DNA from: Betaproteobacteria bacterium
Lineage (GTDB): Bacteria > Pseudomonadota > Gammaproteobacteria > Burkholderiales > SG8-39
NCBI GenBank assembly: GCA_004298295.1
Contig: SCUH01000142.1
Coordinates: 1-10,844 of the forward strand
Length of the DNA: 10,844 bases
Direction: 5' to 3'
The notes below the pieces were generated by a model that made no database searches, had not been told where the DNA came from, and saw only the letters and a list, made by a program, of their open reading frames with translations. This document shows positions 6,799 to 10,844 of the stretch, one piece after another (position 1 is the stretch's first letter; every line of letters starts with the position of its first letter). The translations under genes were made by a program, and so were the position numbers.

Positions 6799-6799
6799 C

Positions 6800-6842
6800 T
6801 TGCCCTAGATCAACGTGCCCCGCCGGGGAGGGCGGCTAAACT
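6800..6842 (+). promoter_or_regulatory. Candidate FNR/Anr-dependent class II promoter
   Basis: TTGCC-CTAG-ATCAA at 6800-6813 matches eight of ten conserved bases of the FNR/Anr consensus TTGAT-N4-ATCAA, with one perfect half site. Its centre (6806.5) lies about 30 bp before a -10-like TAAACT (6837-6842). This is almost exactly the spacing of FNR class II promoters (site centred at -41.5), predicting a start near 6848. The leader to the ATG at 6864 would be about 16 nt with GGGAG (6850-6854) near its 5' end, which is short but workable. The site begins 2 bp after the sulfatase stop. This is inference from motif and spacing; no experiment supports it. Confidence 0.45.
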
Positions 6843-6863
6843 GCGAACCGGGAGACGATCATC

Positions 6864-7172
6864 ATGCTGACTCTCGAGGATTGCATCGGTTTGTGCGAGC
6901 TGAGCGAAGACGAAGTTCTCGCCATCGCCAGTCACGAGCACATTCCCGAGATCGCGGCCGCCGAACTGGGCAATTACCTCGTGCACACCGCCGACGGCGA
7001 GCTGTGCATCCGCAGCATGATCCGGGACGACATCGCCTGGGCGACGGCGAGCGGCAACCACGATCGCGCGCTGGCGCTCAAGCTGGTGCTGCGCAACTTC
7101 ATCGCCGGTCATCCGCGCTGCGACGAGCGCTGCCGCGGCCGGCTGCATCTGCCGGAGCGGCGCCAGATCTGA
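6864..7172 (+). CDS. Conserved-looking small protein of unknown function
   Basis: A 102-residue, probably cytoplasmic, mainly helical protein with no signal peptide or membrane segment. I cannot assign a named family, though the opening (LTLEDCIGL) and the HEHIPEIAAAELGNYLV stretch (24-40) look like a conserved proteobacterial protein that I recall only as hypothetical. Possible metal- or thiol-active residues are Cys7, Cys11, His24, His26, and a CDERC (Cys86, Cys90) in the C-terminal tail. The middle (ALALKLVLRNFIAGHP) looks like an amphipathic helix. The start ATG at 6864 is well supported by GGGAG at 6850-6854, nine nt upstream. It is preceded by an FNR/Anr-like promoter and followed, 83 bp on, by a CBS-domain gene. 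A role under low oxygen is only suggested by that promoter. Confidence 0.8.
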   Translation: MLTLEDCIGLCELSEDEVLAIASHEHIPEIAAAELGNYLVHTADGELCIRSMIRDDIAWATASGNHDRALALKLVLRNFIAGHPRCDERCRGRLHLPERRQI

Positions 7173-7183
7173 GCGTCTCCGGC
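7151..7183 (+). terminator. Weak hairpin at end of the small unknown gene
   Basis: GCCGGAG (7151-7157) and CTCCGGC (7177-7183) form a perfect 7-bp inverted repeat around a 19-nt loop that contains the stop codon of the small gene. A short run of four T (7193-7196) follows about 10 nt after the stem. The long loop and the distance to the T run make this a poor intrinsic terminator. It may only reduce read-through or be chance in GC-rich DNA. Confidence 0.2.
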
Positions 7184-7194
7184 GCGGTCCCCTT

Positions 7195-7238
7195 TTGGCG
7201 TACCGCCGTTTGGACTAGTATGGCAGCGGCATCTGCCA
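7195..7238 (+). promoter_or_regulatory. Possible promoter and hairpin before CBS-domain gene
   Basis: TTGGCG (7195-7200) and TAGTAT (7216-7221) resemble -35 and -10 elements with a short 15-bp spacer. They are followed by a 6-bp inverted repeat TGGCAG (7221-7226) / CTGCCA (7233-7238) just before the ribosome site at 7242-7248. The repeat could be an operator or a leader hairpin. The match is weak; the CBS gene could equally be read from the upstream FNR-like promoter. Confidence 0.25.
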
Positions 7239-7255
7239 CCCGGGGAGGTCGCCGC

Positions 7256-7690
7256 ATGCAAGTCAGGGAAATCCTTCGCGTCAAGGGCAACCGGCTGCTC
7301 ACGATCGAGCCCTCCGGGCGCGCCGCCGATGCGGTCGCCACGATGGCCGCGCAGAACCTGGGCTCGCTGGTGGTGATCGAAGGCGGTCGCATGAGCGGGA
7401 TGCTCACATTCCACGAGCTGCTGCAGGCGCTGGCGAAGCGCGGCGGGTCGCTTGGCGAGCTGAAGGTGAGCGACGTCATGCTGCGCGATCCGGTGACCGC
7501 GACGCCGGACATGGAAGTCAACGATCTGCGCCGCACGATGCTCGAGAGCGGCGCGCGCTACCTGCCGGTGATGCAGGACGGCAAGCTCCTCGGCGTGATC
7601 TCGTTCCGCGACGTCGCCAAGGCGGTGCTCGAGGAGCAGGATTTCGAGAACAAGATGCTGAAGGGCTACATCAAGAATTGGCCCGCGTAA
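7256..7690 (+). CDS. Two-CBS-domain protein
   Basis: A 144-residue cytoplasmic protein consisting of a tandem CBS pair (Bateman module) with no attached enzyme domain. CBS1 covers about residues 1-60 (start VREILRVKGNRLLTIEPS, then GSLVVIEGGRMSGMLTFHEL). CBS2 covers about 70-128 (VSDVMLRDPVTATPDMEV, then ARYLPVMQDGKLLGVISFRDVAKAVL). Such modules bind adenine nucleotides or related ligands and regulate partner proteins; the ligand and partner are unknown here. A short helical tail rich in charged and aromatic residues (FENKMLKGYIKNW) follows and could contact a partner. The ATG at 7256 has a strong GGGGAGG site (7242-7248) seven nt upstream. The amidohydrolase reading frame begins immediately downstream, with at most 10 nt between the stop and the CTG start chosen here, suggesting co-transcription. 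Confidence 0.93.
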   Translation: MQVREILRVKGNRLLTIEPSGRAADAVATMAAQNLGSLVVIEGGRMSGMLTFHELLQALAKRGGSLGELKVSDVMLRDPVTATPDMEVNDLRRTMLESGARYLPVMQDGKLLGVISFRDVAKAVLEEQDFENKMLKGYIKNWPA

Positions 7691-7700
7691 CGGCATCCCC

Positions 7701-8930
7701 CTGAAGCGCCGTCGTTTCCTGCTGGCAGGCGCGGCCGGCGGCGGTCTCGCCGGCTGCGGCTTTTCGCTCGAGCAGGGCGTGTGGAATCCCTGCTATGCGA
7801 GCCTGCCGCGCCGGCTGGCCGAGCACGACCTGGTGCAGTCGGCGTGGCAGGGGATCGATGCGCGCCAGGTGTGGGACTCGCACGTGCATCTGGTGGGGAT
7901 CGGCGATACGGCCAGCGGCATCGAGATCCATCCGCGCATGCACAGCCTGCTCAGCCCGGCGCAGTTTGCGCGACGCCTGTTCTTCCTCAATGCCGGCTGC
8001 GCGCACGAGGCGCGAGGCCATGTCGACGGCGCCTACATCGAGCGCATGCACAACCTGGTCGACGGCCTGCGCGCAGGGGTCAAGCTGTTGCTGTTCGCTT
8101 TCGAGCGTGCCCACCGCGAGGACGGCACGCCCGACGCGGAGAACACCGCTTTGCACGTGCCCGACGCCTATGCGCGCGACATGGCGCGAGCGCATCCGGC
8201 CTACTTCGAGTGGGCGGCTTCGATCCATCCCTACCGCGCCGATTGCGTCGACGCCGTGGAGTGGGCCGCGCGCAACGGCGCGCGCGCCGTCAAGTGGCTG
8301 CCGGCGTCCATGGGCATGGATCCGGCCGCGCCGCGCTGCGACCGCTTCTACGAGGCGCTCGCGCGTCTCGGCCTGCCGCTCATCGCGCATGCAGGCGAAG
8401 AGCGCGCCGTGCTCGGCGCCGACGCGCAGGAATTCGGCAACCCGCTGCGATTGCGGCGCGCGCTGGCGCTGGGCGTGCGCGTGGTGGTGGCGCATTGCGG
8501 TTCGCTGGGGCAGGACCGCGACCTCGACCGCGGCGCGAACGGACCGGTGGTGGACAGCTTCGAGCTGTTTTCGCGCATGATGGACGAGCCGCGCCACGCC
8601 GGCCGGCTGTTCGGCGACATTTCCGCCGTGACGCAGCTGAACCGCGCCGGCCCCGCGCTGGCGCGCCTGATCGAGCGCAGCGACTGGCATGCGCGCCTGC
8701 TGAACGGCTCGGATTATCCCCTGCCGGGGGTGATGCCGATCTTTTCCGTCGATTACCTGGTTTCGATCGGATTGGTCGCGGCCGCCGCGGCGCCGGTGCT
8801 CAAGGAAATCCGCGCGCACAACCCGCTGCTGTTCGATTTCGTGCTCAAGCGCAACCTGCGCTCGAACGGCAAGGCGTTCGCGGCGGGCGTCTTCGAGACG
8901 CGCAAGTTTTTCGCCGGCACTACGAACTGA
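7701..8930 (+). CDS. Amidohydrolase (Amidohydro-rel/PF04909-like) with Tat lipoprotein signal
   Basis: A TIM-barrel metal-dependent hydrolase. Expected metal and active-site residues are visible, counted from CTG at 7701: DSHVH (His61, His63), VKW (Lys198), IAHAGEE (His230), VVAHCGS (His265) and NGSDYP (Asp338). The substrate is unknown. The first conventional start is GTG at 7779, but the frame is open from 7662, and codons 7704-7757 encode KRRRFLLAGAAGGGLAGC. This is a twin-arginine motif, a hydrophobic core and a LAGC lipobox ending at Cys19. The enzyme is therefore probably exported and lipid-anchored. No ATG, GTG or TTG precedes this signal; CTG 7701, ATC 7695 or ATT 7677 (after AAGGGC, 7661-7666) are candidates. 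Alternatively one missing C in the run 7697-7701 would bring TTG 7678 into frame. The 3' end overlaps the convergent HAD gene by 11 bp. Confidence 0.85.
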   Translation: MKRRRFLLAGAAGGGLAGCGFSLEQGVWNPCYASLPRRLAEHDLVQSAWQGIDARQVWDSHVHLVGIGDTASGIEIHPRMHSLLSPAQFARRLFFLNAGCAHEARGHVDGAYIERMHNLVDGLRAGVKLLLFAFERAHREDGTPDAENTALHVPDAYARDMARAHPAYFEWAASIHPYRADCVDAVEWAARNGARAVKWLPASMGMDPAAPRCDRFYEALARLGLPLIAHAGEERAVLGADAQEFGNPLRLRRALALGVRVVVAHCGSLGQDRDLDRGANGPVVDSFELFSRMMDEPRHAGRLFGDISAVTQLNRAGPALARLIERSDWHARLLNGSDYPLPGVMPIFSVDYLVSIGLVAAAAAPVLKEIRAHNPLLFDFVLKRNLRSNGKAFAAGVFETRKFFAGTTN

Positions 8931-9540
8931 GCTGCAGCGCCGCGGCGACTTCTGCCGGCGAGCGCACGTGGAATGCGCGCAGGCCGGCCGTGCGTGCGCC
9001 GGCCACGTTCGCCGCAGTGTCGTCGAAGAAGGCAATGCGCTGCGGCGCCAAGCCGACGCGCCGCGCCACCCACGCGAAGGCTTCCGGATCGGGCTTGCGC
9101 AATCCGATCTCGCAGGAAAGGAAACGCCGCGCGAACGGCTGCAACACCTCGCGGTAGCGCGTTTCCCAATGCCGGCGGTGGACCTCACCGGTGTTGGAAA
9201 ACAGGTGCAGCGGCCGCGCACGGGCGGCAGCCGCGAGCAGCGCCCGCATGCCCGGGATTTCACCGACGATGACCGTATTCCAGCCGGCGGCGAACTGCTC
9301 GTCGGACAGCTCGAGCTCGAGCGAGTGTCGCAGGCTGGCGAAGTATTCCACGGCGCCGATTTCGCCCCGTTCGTGCGCAGCGTACGCCGAATCGAAGGCG
9401 AAACGCGTCGCGATCGCATCGGCCGCGACGCCCGCGGCCGACGCCCAGGCGGCGAACGCGCGCGTGAAGTCGATTTCCAGGATCACGCCACCGAGGTCGA
9501 ACAGCAGCGCATCGACGTCCGACGGCAGAAGTCGCTCCAT
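8920..9540 (-). CDS. HAD-superfamily phosphatase (YihX-like)
   Basis: A 206-residue cytoplasmic HAD hydrolase. Motif I is LLFDLGGV with nucleophile Asp15. The second position is Gly17 instead of Asp, as in the DxG variants such as the YihX glucose-1-phosphatase group. Motif II is LFSNTGE (Ser115), motif III has Lys149 in LRKPDP, and motif IV is AFFDDTAANV (Asp173, Asp174). The helical cap lies between motifs I and II (about 25-95). The organisation fits a small-molecule phosphatase such as a sugar-phosphate phosphatase, but the substrate cannot be fixed and loss of the usual general acid makes efficiency uncertain. The start is ATG at 9540 without a visible ribosome site. The gene is divergent from aroC with a 24-bp gap and convergent with the amidohydrolase gene, so it appears to be transcribed alone. 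Confidence 0.9.
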   Translation of the reverse strand: MERLLPSDVDALLFDLGGVILEIDFTRAFAAWASAAGVAADAIATRFAFDSAYAAHERGEIGAVEYFASLRHSLELELSDEQFAAGWNTVIVGEIPGMRALLAAAARARPLHLFSNTGEVHRRHWETRYREVLQPFARRFLSCEIGLRKPDPEAFAWVARRVGLAPQRIAFFDDTAANVAGARTAGLRAFHVRSPAEVAAALQLSS

Positions 9541-9564
9541 GGGCCGCTATGCTAAGCTTTTTGC
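9541..9564. promoter_or_regulatory. 24-bp divergent gap between HAD gene and aroC
   Basis: The gap contains an imperfect palindrome GCTATGCTAAGC (9546-9557). It provides a -10-like hexamer for each direction: TATGCT (9548-9553, plus) toward aroC and TAGCAT (9549-9554, minus) toward the HAD gene. No ribosome site is seen on either side. Both -35 regions would fall inside the opposite coding sequence, and both leaders would be very short. Interpretation is tentative. Confidence 0.3.
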
Positions 9565-10665
9565 ATGAGCGGCAACTCGTTCGGCACGCTGTTCTGCGTC
9601 ACGTCATTCGGCGAATCGCACGGTCCGGCCTACGGCGGCGTGGTCGACGGCTGCCCGCCGGGCATGGCGCTGTCCGCCGCCGACCTGCAGCGCGAGCTCG
9701 ATCGCCGCAAGCCGGGCAGCTCGCGCCACGTCACGCAGCGGCGCGAATCGGACACGGTCGAGATCCTCTCCGGGGTCTACGAAGGCCGCACCACCGGCAC
9801 CGCGCTCGGCTTCCTGATCCGCAACGAGGACCAGCGCCCGAAGGATTACGCGGCGCTCGCCGACAAGTTTCGTCCCGGGCACGCCGATTACACCTACTGG
9901 CAGAAGTACGGCGTGCGCGATCCGCGCGGCGGCGGCCGGGCGTCAGCGCGCGAAACCATGGTGCGCGTTGCGGCCGGTGCGATCGCGAAGAAATGGCTCG
10001 CGCTGCATTACGGCGTCGCGGTGCGCGGCTACCTCGCGCAACTCGGTCCGCACCGCATCGCGCTGCGCGACTGGGCCGCGGTGGATGCGAACCCGTTCTT
10101 CGCGCCCGACCTGACGATCGTGCCGCAGCTCGAAGCCTTCATGGACGAACTGCGCGCGAGCGGCGACTCCTGCGGCGCGCGCGTCAACGCGGTCGCGAGC
10201 GGCGTGCCGGTGGGCTGGGGCGAGCCGGTGTACGGGCGGCTCGACGCCGACCTCGCCGGCGCGCTCATGTCGATCAATGCGGTCAAGGGCGTCGAAATCG
10301 GCGCCGGCTTCGCCGCGGTCGAGCAGCGCGGCAGCGAGCACGGCGACGAGATGACGCCGCGGGGTTTCCTCTCCAACAACAACGGCGGCGTGCTCGGCGG
10401 CATTTCCACCGGGCAGGACATCACGGTCTCGGTCGCCCTCAAGCCGACCTCGAGCATCCGGCTGCCGCGCCGCACCGTCGACGTGCAGGGCCAGGCGACG
10501 CAGGTAGCGACCACCGGGCGCCACGACCCGTGCGTCGGCATCCGCGCGACGCCGATCGTGGAGGCGATGCTCGCCTGCGTGCTCATGGATCACGCGCTGC
10601 GTCATCGCGCGCAATGCGGCGATGTCAGCCCGCCAACGCCGCCGATCGCCGGCAGCGTGCGCTGA
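9565..10665 (+). CDS. aroC: Chorismate synthase
   Basis: A 366-residue enzyme of full family length. It converts 5-enolpyruvylshikimate-3-phosphate to chorismate using reduced FMN, the last common step to aromatic amino acids, folate and quinones. The family signatures are all visible: GESHGPAYGGVVDGCPPG near residue 16, the RDPRGGGRASARET stretch near 118-131, SINAVKGVEIGAGF near 233-246, the flavin-site FLSNNNGGVLGGIS near 269-282, and RHDPCVGIRATPIVEAM near 314-330. The ATG at 9565 gives the standard MSGNSFGTLF start. No Shine-Dalgarno is visible, so it may be translated from a very short leader. The cytoplasmic enzyme usually forms a tetramer. It is followed after 70 bp by hfq on the same strand. 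Confidence 0.98.
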   Translation: MSGNSFGTLFCVTSFGESHGPAYGGVVDGCPPGMALSAADLQRELDRRKPGSSRHVTQRRESDTVEILSGVYEGRTTGTALGFLIRNEDQRPKDYAALADKFRPGHADYTYWQKYGVRDPRGGGRASARETMVRVAAGAIAKKWLALHYGVAVRGYLAQLGPHRIALRDWAAVDANPFFAPDLTIVPQLEAFMDELRASGDSCGARVNAVASGVPVGWGEPVYGRLDADLAGALMSINAVKGVEIGAGFAAVEQRGSEHGDEMTPRGFLSNNNGGVLGGISTGQDITVSVALKPTSSIRLPRRTVDVQGQATQVATTGRHDPCVGIRATPIVEAMLACVLMDHALRHRAQCGDVSPPTPPIAGSVR

Positions 10666-10670
10666 CGCGT

Positions 10671-10705
10671 GCTAGAAAAAGTCAACAAATTCAATTACAG
10701 TAGCG
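10671..10705 (+). promoter_or_regulatory. AT-rich stretch before hfq, possible promoter
   Basis: This is one of the few clearly AT-rich stretches in the window and lies directly after aroC. TACAGT (10696-10701) resembles a -10, with only a poor -35 (CTAGAA, 10672-10677) 18 bp upstream. A start near 10708 would leave a leader of about 28 nt containing the GAGG ribosome site (10725-10728). The location and composition favour a promoter, but the hexamers are weak. Confidence 0.3.
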
Positions 10706-10735
10706 CTTCGGCCACCCGCCGCATGAGGTCATGAC

Positions 10736-10844
10736 ATGAGCACCAAGGGCCAGCTGCTACAAGACCCGTTCCTGAACACCCTGCGCCGGGAGCACATTCC
10801 GGTCTCGATCTATCTGGTCAACGGCATCAAGCTGCAGGGCCAGA
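10736..10844 (+). CDS. hfq: RNA chaperone Hfq, 3' partial
   Basis: The first 36 residues are visible; the gene runs off the right edge. The start MSTKGQLLQDPFLNTLRREH followed by IPVSIYLVNGIKLQGQ is the N-terminal helix and the first strands of the Sm1 motif of Hfq. It includes the conserved Gln8, Asp10, Pro11 and Phe12 region that forms the RNA-binding proximal face of the hexamer. The wording is typical of betaproteobacterial Hfq. The ATG at 10736 has GAGG (10725-10728) seven nt upstream. Hfq pairs small RNAs with mRNAs. In many related genomes hfq follows der (engA); here it follows aroC. Confidence 0.96.
   Translation, partial: MSTKGQLLQDPFLNTLRREHIPVSIYLVNGIKLQGQ

Noticed and set aside
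6818..6828. CCCC-GCC-GGGG mini-hairpin after the sulfatase gene
   Set aside because: The stem is only 4 bp, there is no T run, and it lies between the FNR-like site and its -10, so it is probably chance in GC-rich DNA.
7671..9419. Long minus-strand open frame of 582 codons opposite the amidohydrolase
   Set aside because: The translation is arginine-rich and motif-free, while the opposite strand encodes clear amidohydrolase and the frame runs through the real HAD gene in another frame.
10654..10673. 8-bp hairpin (two G-U pairs) spanning the aroC stop codon, followed by AGAAAAA
   Set aside because: An intrinsic terminator on the plus strand needs a T run after the stem; here it is an A run, and on the minus strand no gene ends here.

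Overview
The window is about 10.8 kb of very GC-rich, densely packed chromosomal DNA. It most likely comes from a betaproteobacterium of the Burkholderiales type. The best evidence is the start of Hfq at the right edge, which closely resembles Burkholderia and Ralstonia Hfq. A DedA-rhodanese fusion and a divergent LysR next to a DoxX/extradiol-dioxygenase operon fit the same group. I see no transposase, phage gene, tRNA, rRNA or CRISPR array, and no clear change in base composition, so this looks like core or shell chromosome.

Layout from left to right. (1) 1-454, plus strand: the C-terminal part of a cyclic-nucleotide-binding-domain protein cut by the window edge. (2) 459-3068, minus strand: a tight four-gene operon, in transcription order DoxX, DODA-type extradiol dioxygenase, a second DoxX, and a DedA membrane protein fused to rhodanese. 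Two of its three junctions are, or appear to be, 4-bp overlaps. (3) 3069-3173: a divergent control region, then a LysR regulator (3174-4073, plus) that is the obvious candidate regulator of the operon. (4) 4061-5330, minus strand: a GNAT acetyltransferase followed by an SDR-fold protein lacking the usual catalytic tyrosine. (5) 5416-6798, plus: a cytoplasmic-looking formylglycine-type sulfatase. (6) 6800-8930, plus: an FNR/Anr-like site correctly spaced from a -10 element, a small conserved-looking protein of unknown function, a two-CBS-domain protein, and a metal-dependent amidohydrolase with a hidden Tat/lipoprotein signal. (7) 8920-9540, minus: a HAD phosphatase. (8) 9565-10844, plus: aroC (chorismate synthase) and the beginning of hfq.

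Functionally, the left half looks like a redox or aromatic-compound stress operon under LysR control. Membrane DoxX and DedA proteins and a sulfur-transferring rhodanese are grouped with a ring-cleaving dioxygenase. The centre has a possible oxygen-responsive promoter before the small unknown protein. The right end is housekeeping: the last step of the common aromatic pathway and the RNA chaperone. All three convergent gene pairs meet with an overlap or a gap of a few bases, leaving no room for ordinary terminators between them.

I found no clear new multi-gene system. The most useful leads are the active-site-degenerate SDR, the amidohydrolase whose start lies upstream of any ATG/GTG/TTG, and the FNR-like promoter of the small unknown protein.
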